From: Candidatus Bathyarchaeota archaeon | GTDB taxonomy: Archaea; Thermoproteota; Bathyarchaeia; Bathyarchaeales; DTEX01 | NCBI GenBank assembly: GCA_018396655.1 | Contig: JAGTQF010000001.1 | Coordinates: 1 to 63,843, forward strand | Reading direction: 5' to 3' | DNA length: 63,843 nucleotides | Shown here: in pieces, positions 51,737 through 61,346 of the stretch | Layout of the letters: each line of letters opens with the position of its first letter | Numbering within the stretch: position 1 is the stretch's first letter | Notes under the pieces: generated by a model | The model's database searches: none | Told to the model about the DNA's origin: nothing | What the model saw: only the letters and a program-made list of their open reading frames with translations | Program-made: the position numbers and the translations under genes

Positions 51737-52677
51737 TATATAATCATTGAATTTCTGAATTCTGGGGGTAGTTTAAATCTTCTTTTAACATTCTCTATTT
51801 TCTCGCCGAGAACCTCTATATTGCTTAGATTAGCCACCCCCAACCCCCTCCTTTCAGCGAGCTTCAAGTATCTTACTCCTTCTGGGTTTATGCCCATAAT
51901 TGCCGCCGCCACCGTGTCAACCGCAACTATATCTCTTCCAGCAATTATGAGGTTCATTTGCACTGGTGAGCCGTGAACTTCATCCTCCTCCGAGCCCACC
52001 AAACCATCTATAACATTAAGTTTAACTTTATCCTTAAATAGTGAGGTTAGGTCAACTATCTTCTCGTTTATCTGGTCATGCATTATACTCTTAGGCAATA
52101 TTAGGCCCATCAGATTCTTCATTGAGAGTGTGACTAGAGCCATGTGGTGAACCTTCAATTTCGGAACATTTACTATGCATGTGCTCTTAAGCGCTGTTTC
52201 CGCAACACCAACCTCGTGCAGTGCTAAGGCATCTGACACTCTCACTCTAACCAACCTATCATTATTCAGGTTGATGAGCCTAACATTATGTCTTTTAATG
52301 ACATCTCTTATGCCAACCACATCAAAAGCTCTTTCAGTATCTCCGGCTCCACCCTCGCCAACAATTATCTCGTGAACTCCCACTCTCCTTAGAAATTGAA
52401 TTATGCCATCGATTATGCGCGAGTCTGTTGTGACCCCCGTTGATGGATGCTTAGCAACAACATAATTTGGTTTTATAAGAACTTTATCCTTCTGACTGAT
52501 TAACTCTTCAGCCCCAATTAGCTCTAAAGCTCTATTAAGGGCTTCATATGGCTCCTCACCCTTAACTATAGCCACTCTTGCCCTCTTTATTTCTCCTTCC
52601 ACCATAACATCCCACTTAATTAGGCGGGTTAGTTCACTTAGATATTCTTGAGTCTTAAAAAGTTTTCCTCTCAACAA
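51736..52677 (-). CDS. DUF362-family protein
   Basis: The 313-residue protein has the DUF362 pattern: VLIKPNYVVAKHPSTGVTTD, IVGEGGAGDTERAFDVVGI, NVPKLKVHHMALVTLSMKNL, then MGLI, and VHGSPVQMNLIIAGRDIVAV, then DTVAAAIMGI. Many family members carry a C-terminal ferredoxin domain, absent here, so this is the short form. The biochemical role is not established. It is the last gene of the FtsY-side minus-strand group, 30 bases downstream of ftsY. Confidence 0.85.
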   Translation of the reverse strand: MLRGKLFKTQEYLSELTRLIKWDVMVEGEIKRARVAIVKGEEPYEALNRALELIGAEELISQKDKVLIKPNYVVAKHPSTGVTTDSRIIDGIIQFLRRVGVHEIIVGEGGAGDTERAFDVVGIRDVIKRHNVRLINLNNDRLVRVRVSDALALHEVGVAETALKSTCIVNVPKLKVHHMALVTLSMKNLMGLILPKSIMHDQINEKIVDLTSLFKDKVKLNVIDGLVGSEEDEVHGSPVQMNLIIAGRDIVAVDTVAAAIMGINPEGVRYLKLAERRGLGVANLSNIEVLGEKIENVKRRFKLPPEFRNSMII

Positions 52678-52707
52678 TTTTTCTTTTTAGCGTTGTGAGA
52701 AAATTTT

Positions 52708-53622
52708 TTATTCTATGCAGCTCATTATGCGATTTACTATAATCTCCGGCTTAAAGGGCTCTATATCATCATATTTTTGGCCCGTTCCCAGAAATAATAT
52801 TGGCTTCTTAGTTATGTATGCTATTGATATTGCTGCCCCACCCTTTGCATCAGCATCCATCTTTGTGAGTATCGAGCCACTTATATTGATGTATTTATTG
52901 AATTCTTCAGCCTGCATTACAGCGTCGTTCCCAGCTAATGCATCCCCCACAAATATCGTTAGGTCTGGCTTAACGACGCGAACTATCTTCTCCATCTCTA
53001 CCATAAGATTCTTGTTCGTCTGCATCCTTCCAGCAGTATCGATTAGGACAGCATTTATCCCTCTAGCCCTAGCATATTGAACGGCGTCGTATGCTACCGC
53101 GGCGGCATCAGAGCCATATCTATGCTTTATTATGTGGACTCCAAGCCTTCTTGCGTGCTGCTCGAGCTGCTCTATTGAGCCAGCCCTAAATGTGTCGCTA
53201 CATGCCAAGACAACCGAGTAGCCTTTTTTGAGAAGCAAGCTTGCTATCTTCGCTATAGTTGTTGTTTTTCCAGTCCCATTTATCCCAACAAAAACTATCA
53301 CGCATGGCTCTCTCACGCTCCTCTTCTTTTCAACAACATCAATCAAATCTACTTTATCCGGCGTTTTAAGAACCTCTAGAAGGGTTTTCCGCAAAGCCTC
53401 CAGGATTATTCGGCGCTTATCCTCGAATCTGCCAACCTTAAGCCCCGTTAACCTCTTCTCGATTTCATTGCATATATGGTCTGCGACGATTAGAGCGACA
53501 TCATTCTCTATGAGCGTGAGCTTGAATTCCAAGAGAATATCCCTAATATTTTCAGGCTTAAGCTCCGCTGTTGAAATCTTATTTATTAACCCGCTTAAGG
53601 CTTCACGTAGCTTCTCAAACAT
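52708..53622 (-). CDS. ftsY: Signal recognition particle receptor FtsY
   Basis: The 304-residue GTPase docks SRP-ribosome complexes at the membrane. An N domain of helices (1-90) is followed by the G domain with VFVGINGTGKTTTIAKIASL (P-loop), ACSDTFRAGSIEQLEQHARR, VLIDTAGRMQTNKNLM, LTKMDADAKGGAAIS and the closing GTGQKYDDIEPF. No long acidic A domain is present, as usual in archaea. It follows prefoldin alpha, the standard archaeal order. Confidence 0.95.
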   Translation of the reverse strand: MFEKLREALSGLINKISTAELKPENIRDILLEFKLTLIENDVALIVADHICNEIEKRLTGLKVGRFEDKRRIILEALRKTLLEVLKTPDKVDLIDVVEKKRSVREPCVIVFVGINGTGKTTTIAKIASLLLKKGYSVVLACSDTFRAGSIEQLEQHARRLGVHIIKHRYGSDAAAVAYDAVQYARARGINAVLIDTAGRMQTNKNLMVEMEKIVRVVKPDLTIFVGDALAGNDAVMQAEEFNKYINISGSILTKMDADAKGGAAISIAYITKKPILFLGTGQKYDDIEPFKPEIIVNRIMSCIE

Positions 53623-53637
53623 CTCCCCATCTTCTCT

Positions 53638-54081
53638 CTATCTTTGCCTTCTAAGTGAGGCTGTTATCTCCTGGAGTCTAGCCTGGTCCTCCTGTAGTTT
53701 GGCTAGGACCTGGCTTAATTGTTGTTCTAGGGATACCTTTGCCCTATTTAGTTCCGCTATTCTGTTTGCTATATCCTCCTTTGCCTCCTTTATGGTCTTC
53801 TCTATTGCAACCCCAGCTCCTATGCCATAAACAATTCTATCAGTGTCCTCAAGCCTAGCCTTAATGTATGAGCCTCCGCCTATCGGAACAAATATCATAT
53901 CAGAATCCTTCTTCTCTATACCTTCAAGGGACATACTGGCCAAATTGAGTTCTGTTAGGGCTGCATTAACAAAATTTATTCTTGATTGAAGATATTCCGC
54001 TGTGCTTTCAAGTATTCTGAGCTCAACTATGAGTCTCCTAGCCTCCTCCTCAACAGACTCCTCTGGCGCCGACATAAACAT
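53638..54081 (-). CDS. pfdA: Prefoldin alpha subunit
   Basis: The 147-residue protein has two long amphipathic coiled-coil helices (about 10-45 and 95-140) flanking a beta hairpin region (MIFVPIGGGSYIKARLEDTD). This matches prefoldin alpha, which with beta subunits forms a jellyfish-shaped chaperone delivering unfolded proteins to the thermosome. It sits between LX and ftsY as in many archaea. Confidence 0.92.
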   Translation of the reverse strand: MFMSAPEESVEEEARRLIVELRILESTAEYLQSRINFVNAALTELNLASMSLEGIEKKDSDMIFVPIGGGSYIKARLEDTDRIVYGIGAGVAIEKTIKEAKEDIANRIAELNRAKVSLEQQLSQVLAKLQEDQARLQEITASLRRQR

Positions 54082-54122
54082 AACACCCTTAGAAGATAAA
54101 TGGCTGCCGTAGCATAAATAGG

Positions 54123-54329
54123 TTAGCGCTCTTCTCCCGACAGCTCCTCAATATTTGTGATTTTTATATGGAAGCGCTTAACCCTATGCTTACTCCCCAA
54201 AATCTTATATATCTCTTCTATGGCGTGCTCTGGCTTTAGAGCCCTAATCTCCTTCTTGAAAGTTGTTTTAAAGTTCGGCTTATTTATCCTCCCAATCACC
54301 CTATAAATCTTGACCTCGCTCATCACCAC
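54123..54329 (-). CDS. rplX: Ribosomal protein LX (L18a/L20a)
   Basis: The 68-residue archaeal LX protein reads VKIYRVIGRINKPNFKTTFK and then EHAIEEIYKILGSKHRVKRF, the full domain of the L18a family. It overlaps the aIF6 gene by 29 bases. The initiator is GTG- or ATG-type (MVMSEV), with the Met at residue 3 as an alternative. The order LX, aIF6, L31e, L39e is a classical archaeal cluster. Confidence 0.9.
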   Translation of the reverse strand: MVMSEVKIYRVIGRINKPNFKTTFKKEIRALKPEHAIEEIYKILGSKHRVKRFHIKITNIEELSGEER

Positions 54330-54999
54330 CAGCCACCTTTAGGGCTTGACTTATTATGAATATTTCGGGGCCAGTTGTAAGTGAACCTGCAACCGCGACG
54401 CGGCTATTTCCTATCAGGCCAGTTCCTATATATGGGATTCCACAGTTAACTGTTCCAACACTAACTGGAGCTTTAAGAATGTCACCTAAAAGCTTTTCTT
54501 CTTCCGGCTTGATTAGTGGGTGGGCTAAAACTCCCTTGTTTGTTGCAACCGCCAGCGAGCCAACGTATGGTAGTCCAGCTATCTCGCCCTGAACGACCTC
54601 CACACCTAAAGTGTCAGCTATAGCCTTTATCTCCTCTCTCTTCAGCCTTGGGTCTGCTACAGCACCTCTATCGTTGGCCAAAACGAGGTTTCCGAAGGCT
54701 GTCTTTTTGCTCCCCTCCATGACCGTTATGTTCACGTCTCCTAGCGCCTTTATGGTCGCTAGCTCCTCATCCCAGACTGAGTGTGGTAGGATTATGCCGT
54801 TGGAATTTGCGCAGATTAGGGAGCCTACCAAAACTGAGCCGCCTATATTCGTCCTGACAATTTTTATTCCAAACCACTTCTCAAGCTTTTTTACTGTTGA
54901 TTCTGGGAGCTGATTTGGCACGATAAGGAATTTTTCAGTTACGCGCATGAAGACACCTATGCTCGCGCTGCCAAAAGTGTCAAGGAGAAACAGCGCCAT
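54301..54999 (-). CDS. eif6: Translation initiation factor aIF6
   Basis: The 232-residue anti-association factor binds the large ribosomal subunit and blocks premature joining. The five-fold pentein repeats are visible, for example GSLICANSNGIILPHSVWDE, GNLVLANDRGAVADPRLKRE, VGSLAVATNKGVLAHPLIKP and GTGLIGNSRVAVAGSLTTGP. The length fits the family. It lies two bases downstream of L31e and overlaps LX. Confidence 0.94.
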   Translation of the reverse strand: MALFLLDTFGSASIGVFMRVTEKFLIVPNQLPESTVKKLEKWFGIKIVRTNIGGSVLVGSLICANSNGIILPHSVWDEELATIKALGDVNITVMEGSKKTAFGNLVLANDRGAVADPRLKREEIKAIADTLGVEVVQGEIAGLPYVGSLAVATNKGVLAHPLIKPEEEKLLGDILKAPVSVGTVNCGIPYIGTGLIGNSRVAVAGSLTTGPEIFIISQALKVAGGDERGQDL

Positions 55000-55001
55000 A
55001 A

Positions 55002-55334
55002 CTAATCTCCTTCAGCCAAATAGACCGTTACAATTCCATCCTTATCTTTTGCAGCCTTCACCCTAATCTTACGTGGGGGCTTCTCAATCCCCCTGCTCCA
55101 TATCTCCTCATTTACCTCATTCGAGATTACTATGGAGCCCTCATCGGCCTTCATATGCCTCTTAATAAACGCTTTAAGTATGCGGATGGCTCTAGGGGCC
55201 CTCTTCGTCACAGGCATAATCCACGCTCTACTCAATGGAACAGTATATATGCGCTCCTCAACAATCTCCTTTTTGGCCTCAGCTTTTACAGCCTTCTCCT
55301 CCTCACTCTTCGATTTCTCTTTCTCCTCACTCAT
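55002..55334 (-). CDS. rpl31e: Ribosomal protein L31e
   Basis: The 110-residue protein has the L31e domain from VEERIYTVPLSRAWIMPVTK, with RAPRAIRILKAFIKRHMKAD, IVISNEVNEEIWSRGIEKPP and RKIRVKAAKDKDG. It carries a Glu/Lys-rich N-terminal extension of about 23 residues that is absent from minimal family members and may be disordered. It is located at the ribosomal exit tunnel. It lies between L39e and aIF6. Confidence 0.93.
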   Translation of the reverse strand: MSEEKEKSKSEEEKAVKAEAKKEIVEERIYTVPLSRAWIMPVTKRAPRAIRILKAFIKRHMKADEGSIVISNEVNEEIWSRGIEKPPRKIRVKAAKDKDGIVTVYLAEGD

Positions 55335-55363
55335 CGGCTTTCCTCACCATCCTGCTTCCCCTT

Positions 55364-55516
55364 TTAAGCCTTTATCTTTGTCCTCCTCCAATGTCTCTTC
55401 GGTATTCTTGGTATCTTACCTAGGGTTTTCGCTATAACCCATGAGGGTATCGGCCTATTCTCTTTCCCAGCGCTTATCAATCTAAGTTTCTTTGCGAGCG
55501 GCTTATGCCTAGCCAT
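55364..55516 (-). CDS. rpl39e: Ribosomal protein L39e
   Basis: This 50-residue protein is encoded in the gap between L31e and the PDCD5-like gene. The translation starts [20 protein letters not shown], continues [20 protein letters not shown] and ends [10 protein letters not shown], an unmistakable L39e that lines the exit tunnel. It has an ATG start preceded by GGAGGAT on the minus strand. Confidence 0.95.
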   Translation of the reverse strand: MARHKPLAKKLRLISAGKENRPIPSWVIAKTLGKIPRIPKRHWRRTKIKA

Positions 55517-55520
55517 TCTT

Positions 55521-55865
55521 TCATATCCTCCTTATCTGAATCTCTCTCTTACTAGTTTGCAGTCTCCTTAAAATCTCTTTCAGCTGCTCATCATCTATGG
55601 GTATGCTTATCCTTCCCTGCTGAGCGATTTGGATTAGCTGAATTTCCAGTTGGGATGCAAACTCTGGCTTAACTATCTTTAGGTTTGCGAGCCTCTGCCT
55701 AGCCTCTGGAGTAAGTATCCTCCTTAATATGGCCTGCTTCTGTATCTCAAATCTTTTTTGGGCTTCAGCTGCCTCCTGCTCCTGCAATAGTCTCTGCTGC
55801 AGCTCTGCGAGCTTACGCCTCCTTATTTCCTCAAGCTCCTCCTCGCTCACACCCATCTTGGGCAT
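55521..55865 (-). CDS. PDCD5/TFAR19-family DNA-binding protein
   Basis: The 114-residue protein opens with a long charged helix ([20 protein letters not shown]) and carries the family core [20 protein letters not shown], then [20 protein letters not shown]. Archaeal members bind DNA weakly and are linked to ribosomal operons; the eukaryotic homologue is PDCD5. It is immediately downstream of S19e. Confidence 0.92.
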   Translation of the reverse strand: MPKMGVSEEELEEIRRRKLAELQQRLLQEQEAAEAQKRFEIQKQAILRRILTPEARQRLANLKIVKPEFASQLEIQLIQIAQQGRISIPIDDEQLKEILRRLQTSKREIQIRRI

Positions 55866-55886
55866 ACCTCCAAATCTTTAGCTGCC

Positions 55887-56342
55887 CTAGTATTTGCTTA
55901 GCGCTGGGTTTATTTTCTCAAGTTCCTCCTTTATATCAGCTGAGAGCGAATCTAATAATCTTCTCCCTTCAGATGTAATTACGCGTCCTTTTCCCTTAAT
56001 AGTCCCTATTAACCCAGCCTTCTCAAGCTGCTGGAGGGCCTTTCTTATTATTGCTCCTCCACCTTTCCTTGTATGCTCGGGCCTTGTTCCTCTATCCTTT
56101 CTCCCACCATATTCTGAGCGTAGGTGCTCGATACCTATAGGACCCTTAATGTAAACTTTCCTTAATAGTGATGCGCATCTAATATACCACCAATCCGGGT
56201 TTTGTGGCGCTCGCTCAGCATGTGCTCCAGTCTTCACGTATGGTGCCCACTCTGGAGGTTTAATGGCGTCAACATTATCCTTTAGATATTTTGCTAGGCG
56301 CTCTATCAGCATTGATGAGGGGACATCATATGGTGTTGGCAA
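55887..56342 (-). CDS. rps19e: Ribosomal protein S19e
   Basis: The 151-residue protein contains the S19e features WAPYVKTGAHAERAPQNPDW, WYIRCASLLRKVYIKGPIGI, LRSEYGGRKDRGTRPEHTRK, then GGGAIIRKALQQLEKAGLI. It is a winged-helix-like small-subunit protein needed for subunit maturation. It heads this ribosomal operon; a TTTATAA TATA-like box on the minus strand lies near 56395-56405. Confidence 0.94.
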   Translation of the reverse strand: MPTPYDVPSSMLIERLAKYLKDNVDAIKPPEWAPYVKTGAHAERAPQNPDWWYIRCASLLRKVYIKGPIGIEHLRSEYGGRKDRGTRPEHTRKGGGAIIRKALQQLEKAGLIGTIKGKGRVITSEGRRLLDSLSADIKEELEKINPALSKY

Positions 56343-56679
56343 CGCTATTATTCCCCACTAGACCTGACTATTCTTTCACTATTCTAGAATAAGTGTCTTA
56401 TAAATACTTATTTGCGCCCCACTCTAATTAATGCTTTTGACATCATAAACTCCTTTAGATATTAATATGAAGCAAAATGCTAACTTGAAGGCGATTATAC
56501 AACCATAAATAAAAGTAAGCGCTATTTAGGTCAATGCTGCGGAGGAATAAGCATCCCAGTTACTACCTGGTTTTAGTCGCCTACGAGAATATGTTCAGAA
56601 AGCTGAAATTTCATTTTTCTCTTTCGCCCTTAAAGTGCTTAGATAAGGATTTGGCTTACAGCGCCCCTTAGTTGGCCCA
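56343..56679. other. Intergenic region between two minus-strand operons
   Basis: The 337-base spacer holds the S19e promoter (TATA-like sequence near 56395-56405 on the minus strand). A 45-codon plus-strand ORF at 56534-56671 (MLRRNKHPSYYLV) has no ribosome-binding site and is not called. No tRNA or clear hairpin is seen. Confidence 0.45.
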
Positions 56680-56961
56680 TTATGCCCTTCCACGTCTCTC
56701 CCTAGGCTTATACAATGTGAATGTGCGGCCTATTATCTGTATTACCCTCGAACCAGTCTCAGAAGATATTCTCTGAGCAATATCCTCTACGGTCTCACCA
56801 ACAAGGGCTGATTTTAAAACCTTAACCTTAACTGTTCTTCGCGCCTCAAGCTGCTTCAAAATCTCTTTTATCTGCGCCTCCGTTATGCCCTTCTTTCCCA
56901 CACGCACCGTTGGCTCTATTGATGAGACTCTTTTCTTGAGAGCTTGGCGGGCTCGCATCAC
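56680..56961 (-). CDS. YhbY/CRM-domain RNA-binding protein
   Basis: The 93-residue single CRM domain contains PTVRVGKKGITEAQIKEILK and VGETVEDIAQRISSETGSRV, including the GxxG-type loop (GKKG) typical of the family. CRM proteins bind rRNA precursors in ribosome maturation and, in plants, group II introns. It is the last gene of the exosome superoperon and abuts the Rpr2 gene. Confidence 0.9.
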   Translation of the reverse strand: MMRARQALKKRVSSIEPTVRVGKKGITEAQIKEILKQLEARRTVKVKVLKSALVGETVEDIAQRISSETGSRVIQIIGRTFTLYKPRERRGRA

Positions 56962-57276
56962 CTATTTTCTCCTCCTTAATGGTTTCCTCATATGTCCACC
57001 ACAATATAAGCATGTAATGACTATATGTGGTTCTCTTCTTGGTTGTATACGTACGCGGGAGCTAACTCCCGGAAAAATAAACCTTTTGCAGTGCCTACAT
57101 ATAAGCATGCGGTTCTCCCTTGGCATGCGTACCTTAGCCCTCATCCCTATCCTCCGCGCTATCTCAACATACCTCTGTGCTAAATCCGGCCTCTCAGGGA
57201 GCGCCTTAATTGCCAACTCAAATAGCTTCCTTATGCGTTTGAGCGCTATCTCCTTAACTTCGCCTCTTCCAACCAT
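56962..57276 (-). CDS. rnp4: RNase P protein Rpp21/Rpr2 (Rnp4)
   Basis: The 104-residue protein has helical N-terminal residues (EIALKRIRKLFELAIKALPE), the ARRIGMRAKVRMP segment, and a zinc ribbon CRHC/CLYC (about residues 60-95). It is a subunit of archaeal RNase P that supports 5' tRNA maturation, here relevant to the intron-rich tRNAs. It lies one base from the YhbY gene. Confidence 0.92.
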   Translation of the reverse strand: MVGRGEVKEIALKRIRKLFELAIKALPERPDLAQRYVEIARRIGMRAKVRMPRENRMLICRHCKRFIFPGVSSRVRIQPRREPHIVITCLYCGGHMRKPLRRRK

Positions 57277-57292
57277 AATTTTAATCCACTTC

Positions 57293-57571
57293 TCACACGG
57301 ATTTTTCCTGAGATTCTAGAAGGCTGTAGATTTCTCTTAGAGACATAAGCCATGATAGATAGGAGTTTATTGATGCCCTCAAAGCCGTGATATCCTTAGA
57401 TTCAAAGAGCATGATTATGCTCCCTCCATCTCTGGAAATTTTAACTCTAGAGCGGTATTTAGATGCGACCTCTGTCTCGGGCTTTATAGATACCCCTATT
57501 ATCTCAGCCTCCCTCTTCGATGGAAATGTGAGGCGTATGACCGCGGAGGCACCCCTAATCATACATCCCAC
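57293..57571 (-). CDS. pcc1: KEOPS complex subunit Pcc1
   Basis: The 92-residue protein matches Pcc1: ASAVIRLTFPSKREAEIIGV, VSIKPETE and the hallmark DITALRASINSYLSWLMSLR. Pcc1 is the dimerisation subunit of KEOPS, which makes t6A37 in tRNAs. It overlaps the Brix gene by 13 bases. A second Pcc1-like gene exists at 62180-62428. Confidence 0.88.
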   Translation of the reverse strand: MGCMIRGASAVIRLTFPSKREAEIIGVSIKPETEVASKYRSRVKISRDGGSIIMLFESKDITALRASINSYLSWLMSLREIYSLLESQEKSV

Positions 57572-58116
57572 ACCACATGAGAAATCTTTATACGTGGACC
57601 AAATTCAACATTGCCTGACAAGAAATAGAATGATATGTATGCCCAGCAGTCCTCGTCTGCGGATATGCGCATGCAAGCCTCATAATTAAGCGCTTCACTC
57701 ACAGAATATATTACTGGTAAACCAAGAAACTCCGCAATACTCAATCTGAACTTATCTATCTCAGGGCTTAGGGGGTTGGATGCATCTAAGAACACCGAGT
57801 CAATCTTTTTATTCAGAATCTCTCGTGGTATTCTAAATTCTCTTCTTAACTTCACGCCGGAAATATATAGGCGAGGTGGGCTCTCATCAAAGCCGCTCTC
57901 AGAAATCTTGAATAATCTTATCCTCCCAGGCCCGCCCTTCCACCTATCAATAACAATGAAGTTTCCAGCGCCAAGCTGGATGGTTTTCTCTGCAACCTCT
58001 AAGAGACTCATTTTTCCACGATTAACTCTAACCAGACCGGGTATTGAGCGCGCAAGGTCATTACATAGGCTTCTAACTCTTCTGGTGGGCCTATGTGATG
58101 TTGTTATAAGAATCAT
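57559..58116 (-). CDS. Brix-domain ribosome biogenesis protein
   Basis: The 185-residue archaeal Brix/Imp4-like protein begins MILITTSHRPTRRVRSLCND. It contains the RVNRGKMSLLEVAEKTIQLG region and the strand-rich middle with FIVIDRWKGGPGRIRLFKI, matching stand-alone archaeal Brix proteins involved in large-subunit assembly. It lies within the exosome operon between L37Ae and Pcc1. Confidence 0.9.
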   Translation of the reverse strand: MILITTSHRPTRRVRSLCNDLARSIPGLVRVNRGKMSLLEVAEKTIQLGAGNFIVIDRWKGGPGRIRLFKISESGFDESPPRLYISGVKLRREFRIPREILNKKIDSVFLDASNPLSPEIDKFRLSIAEFLGLPVIYSVSEALNYEACMRISADEDCWAYISFYFLSGNVEFGPRIKISHVVWDV

Positions 58117-58151
58117 CAGTCAATATTTTCTAGAATGGTTTATTTAGGTGT

Positions 58152-58412
58152 TTAGGCGCTTTTAGCAGCCCGCTCGGCCACAATGCCAATCTTTGTTGTT
58201 GGCGTATATGCTCCACCAGCAAATTTGAATCCGCATTTTCTGCAAATCCATATGCCGACGCTCTCTCTACGCACAGCCTTTAACCCGCATCTTGGACACT
58301 GATGGAGTTTCCTCATCTCCGAAACTATGGTTATGTAGCGTTTTCTAACTGATACACCGTATCTCGGGCCGAAACCTCTTGCAGGTCCAACCTTCTTCGT
58401 TCTTTTACCCAC
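58152..58412 (-). CDS. rpl37ae: Ribosomal protein L37Ae
   Basis: The 86-residue zinc-ribbon protein reads KVGPARGFGPRYGVSVRKRY and contains CPRC-x14-CRKC (about residues 39-60), followed by FAGGAYTPTT. It is an eL43 large-subunit protein. Its first base overlaps the rrp42 stop, so the two are translationally coupled. Confidence 0.94.
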   Translation of the reverse strand: MGKRTKKVGPARGFGPRYGVSVRKRYITIVSEMRKLHQCPRCGLKAVRRESVGIWICRKCGFKFAGGAYTPTTKIGIVAERAAKSA

Positions 58413-59209
58413 TATGCCTTCACCACCATCCTTCTTAATTCCTCAGCTTTCTCTCGAGCTATATAAACAGCTTCTATAATTTGTTGCGGTGTTAATGCCC
58501 CCTCTCCTCCCTTTTGTATTGCGCATATCTTTCCATCCTTATCAAAAGTTATTGTCAGCCTGGCATTCATGACACCCTCCTCCTCAAGCCATGGGTCAAC
58601 AACAAGCTTATCGCTTATATTAGCAAAAGTTACGGCAACCGGATAATTTCTCATTGGAAGCGGCATATACTCTGAGGTCCTCTTGACCTCGCCATTCTCC
58701 ACAACGTAAATTGGTAGCTTAGTGTTTAGTAGAGCTGCTAAGGATGCTAGGGCCGATGCATCTATTAGGTTTCCATCATGGTTGAGCACATAGATATCAA
58801 CGAATATCACGTAAACCTTCTTCCCTGGTATGAGACAGAGTTTCTCCAATTCGATTGCCTGCGACTCGCGTATGCCCCTATCAACAACTCTAGCGAGTTC
58901 GATAGACTCTTCACTTGGTGGGCCGGCTTCAAACTCTGGAGAAGCCAGCGGAACAAACTCTGAATTAACTGTTAGGACACCCTCGTTAGGTCTATCTGAG
59001 AATGGCTCACCTATCTCAACTTTAACGCCTACAACAACCTCTGTTTTACCCAGAAGCACTCTTGCTGAACCCTCAGCCTTCTCAATTATTCCAGTCTCTA
59101 TCTTTATTGGTCGATAATCTATTAATCCCCGTCCGTCAAGTCTCTTGCCGCTGGTAATCATCTGGGAGATTTGCCTCTGCCTTATTCGAGAAATCATTAT
59201 TGAAGACAA
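58412..59209 (-). CDS. rrp42: Exosome subunit Rrp42
   Basis: The 265-residue RNase PH-fold protein contains [40 protein letters not shown] and [20 protein letters not shown]. It lacks the catalytic phosphate/RNA residues of Rrp41 and is the structural half of the hexameric ring for 3'-5' RNA degradation and tailing. It overlaps rrp41 by 13 bases. Confidence 0.94.
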   Translation of the reverse strand: MSSIMISRIRQRQISQMITSGKRLDGRGLIDYRPIKIETGIIEKAEGSARVLLGKTEVVVGVKVEIGEPFSDRPNEGVLTVNSEFVPLASPEFEAGPPSEESIELARVVDRGIRESQAIELEKLCLIPGKKVYVIFVDIYVLNHDGNLIDASALASLAALLNTKLPIYVVENGEVKRTSEYMPLPMRNYPVAVTFANISDKLVVDPWLEEEGVMNARLTITFDKDGKICAIQKGGEGALTPQQIIEAVYIAREKAEELRRMVVKA

Positions 59210-59940
59210 GTCTCAACCTCCTCCTTAATAGCCAGATACTTCGCTTTCAAAGCCTCCTTCTGCAGCCTATATATCTGCTTGCAGCCTTCAATAGCCAAAT
59301 TAAGCGCCTGCTTAAACTCATTAATAGTTAATAGTCCATCCATCTGGAGAAGGGAGACGAGGCCAAGATTGGGCATGTAGGCAACAGGTACATCAGCCTC
59401 GCCCTCCTTATCCTCAATATCATTTAAGTCAAGAACTAGGACACCGTCAACCTTCCCAGCGGCGCATGCGACAACAAGGTCCCTCATTGGTATGCCAGCA
59501 TCAGCCAGAGCTAAGGCTGCAACAGTTGTCCCAGCGCACCTTGTTCCACCATCGGCCTGGAGAACCTCAATAAATATGTCTATGGATGTTCTGGGAAACT
59601 TCTCTAGGAATATCGCTGGCTCTAAAGCTTCCTTTATAACCTTTGATAGCTCTATCTCGCGCCTTGATGGCGCTGGCGGCTTCCTCTCCTCAACGGAGAA
59701 TGGGGCCATATGATATCGGCATCTTAGGAGAGCTCTATCTGGGAGGGCTAGGTGCCTGGGATGAACCTCTCTTGGACCATAGACCGCTGCGAGTATCTTG
59801 CTCTTTCCCTGCTCAATATAGGCTGAGCCATCAGCATTACTTAATACGCCAACCTCCATTTTTATCGGCCTTAGCTCATCCGGCCTTCGTCCATCAACCC
59901 TCAAACCATTCTCATCAATTAACCTAATCTTTCCACTCAT
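59197..59940 (-). CDS. rrp41: Exosome subunit Rrp41 (catalytic)
   Basis: The 247-residue phosphorolytic subunit contains [60 protein letters not shown] and the catalytic [20 protein letters not shown] with the metal-site Asp. It degrades RNA 3' to 5' with phosphate. It overlaps rrp4 by four bases and rrp42 by 13. Confidence 0.95.
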   Translation of the reverse strand: MSGKIRLIDENGLRVDGRRPDELRPIKMEVGVLSNADGSAYIEQGKSKILAAVYGPREVHPRHLALPDRALLRCRYHMAPFSVEERKPPAPSRREIELSKVIKEALEPAIFLEKFPRTSIDIFIEVLQADGGTRCAGTTVAALALADAGIPMRDLVVACAAGKVDGVLVLDLNDIEDKEGEADVPVAYMPNLGLVSLLQMDGLLTINEFKQALNLAIEGCKQIYRLQKEALKAKYLAIKEEVETCLQ

Positions 59941-60650
59941 AATCTCGCACTCTTCTCTCTCCTTATCATCTCGGCTATTCTATCAGTTAATCCGGAAGTA
60001 TGAGCCTCTTGCGCTATCTTCTCAATGGCGAGAATCGCAAGCCTCTCATTCTCCGGGCTTGGTCCAGAAATGAGTATTATACCATTCTGACCAACAGTTA
60101 TTTTACATTCAGTCTCCCTTTTAAGCATATTTATCATTGAAGCCTTACGCCCAATAATCCTCGGTATCTTAGCTGGCGAAACCCTAACAATTTGACCCTG
60201 CGTTATTTTGCCAAGCCCGGGCTCCTTAATTGTGAGGATTGGATCTATTGTCCGATCAAAAGCTACAACCTTGGCGAGAATTAAATCTCCAATATCAAGA
60301 AAACTTGATAAGTCATCCTTCTGCTGCCTGAAGGGTTTATTTAGGGCGTCGCTAACCCTCAAAATCGCCTTATAAGGGGAGTTTATATCAACAGTCCACA
60401 TGTTAATGTTTAAATCCTCTATCTTCCCTATAACCTGGTCTCCCGGAGATGGAATATAAACACTATTCAGCGCGACAACCTGAACGGTCCTACCCTCATA
60501 CTCAACAAGCCCAAGCCTACTGGCATAAATCCTAAAACCCTCCTTATACGTATTGTTCCCGGCAATATAATCCCCCTCAGCCAGAAGGTCTCCGGGAGTC
60601 ACAATCTGCCTATTCTCAAAGAAGAACATGCCTATTAAATTACCCCCCAT
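59937..60650 (-). CDS. rrp4: Exosome RNA-binding cap Rrp4
   Basis: The 237-residue cap subunit has an N-terminal domain ([20 protein letters not shown]), an S1 domain ([20 protein letters not shown]) and a KH domain ([20 protein letters not shown] is the equivalent region, reading VSPAKIP here). It selects and feeds RNA into the Rrp41-Rrp42 ring. Six bases separate it from SBDS. Confidence 0.93.
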   Translation of the reverse strand: MGGNLIGMFFFENRQIVTPGDLLAEGDYIAGNNTYKEGFRIYASRLGLVEYEGRTVQVVALNSVYIPSPGDQVIGKIEDLNINMWTVDINSPYKAILRVSDALNKPFRQQKDDLSSFLDIGDLILAKVVAFDRTIDPILTIKEPGLGKITQGQIVRVSPAKIPRIIGRKASMINMLKRETECKITVGQNGIILISGPSPENERLAILAIEKIAQEAHTSGLTDRIAEMIRREKSARL

Positions 60651-60656
60651 AACAAT

Positions 60657-61346
60657 TTATTTCACGATTTTTGCATCAATGTTACCGCGAGTTAACTCGC
60701 CCATCTTCTCTAGAAATTGCCCATAGAGACCAGCTGGCATTTCTAGGATAACCGAGAGGGAGCCATCGCTCAGCCAAACTTCATTCTTTATTGTTCCGAA
60801 AGCCTTGAGAGTTCCATAAGATTTGCTTGTATATTCTGGTGGTATGCGGACTGCAACGGAAATCTTCTCTACGCTTAGGGGTAAAACTGCGCGTAGGGCT
60901 TTAATGGCCTCATTAGCTTGCTCTTCAACACTCTTAAATGGGTCTATGGGAAAGTGTATCTGCTCTAGGGCTTGCTCTATGCGCATAGGTGGATGTGGAA
61001 GTTTCGTCCTGGGGTCAACAGCGTTACGTGAAATGAAATCAATTATCTGTCTGCGCTTCTCCTCAATCATCTGCCTCCTTTGCTGAGCGGTCAACTGGAG
61101 GGTCCCCTTCTTAAGTATTATCTTCGCTATTTCAAGAGGGTCCGTTGTCCCAAAGTTTTCCTTAAGCTTCTTCTCGGGCACCTTTAAACCCTTATTTGCA
61201 TCGCTAAATATCACATCGGTAACAAGTATCTCCGATAATGAAATGGGCTTTCCGCTCTTAAAAGATAGGGCTGGGTCCGGCTTAACTAGAATTTCAAAGT
61301 TTTCTCCACCAATACTTATGCGGGCAATCGTGTAATTCTTGCTCAT
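60657..61346 (-). CDS. sbds: SBDS-family ribosome maturation protein
   Basis: The 229-residue protein has the three SBDS domains. The N-terminal FYSH domain includes [20 protein letters not shown], then [20 protein letters not shown]. The middle has [20 protein letters not shown], and the C-terminal ferredoxin-like domain follows. SBDS cooperates with an EF-2-like GTPase to remove aIF6 from the large subunit, and aIF6 is encoded about 6 kb away on the same strand. It overlaps psmA by four bases. Confidence 0.95.
   Translation of the reverse strand: MSKNYTIARISIGGENFEILVKPDPALSFKSGKPISLSEILVTDVIFSDANKGLKVPEKKLKENFGTTDPLEIAKIILKKGTLQLTAQQRRQMIEEKRRQIIDFISRNAVDPRTKLPHPPMRIEQALEQIHFPIDPFKSVEEQANEAIKALRAVLPLSVEKISVAVRIPPEYTSKSYGTLKAFGTIKNEVWLSDGSLSVILEMPAGLYGQFLEKMGELTRGNIDAKIVK

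Noticed and set aside
56534..56671. 45-codon plus-strand ORF in the spacer before S19e
   Set aside because: No ribosome-binding site, no promoter and no recognisable protein features.
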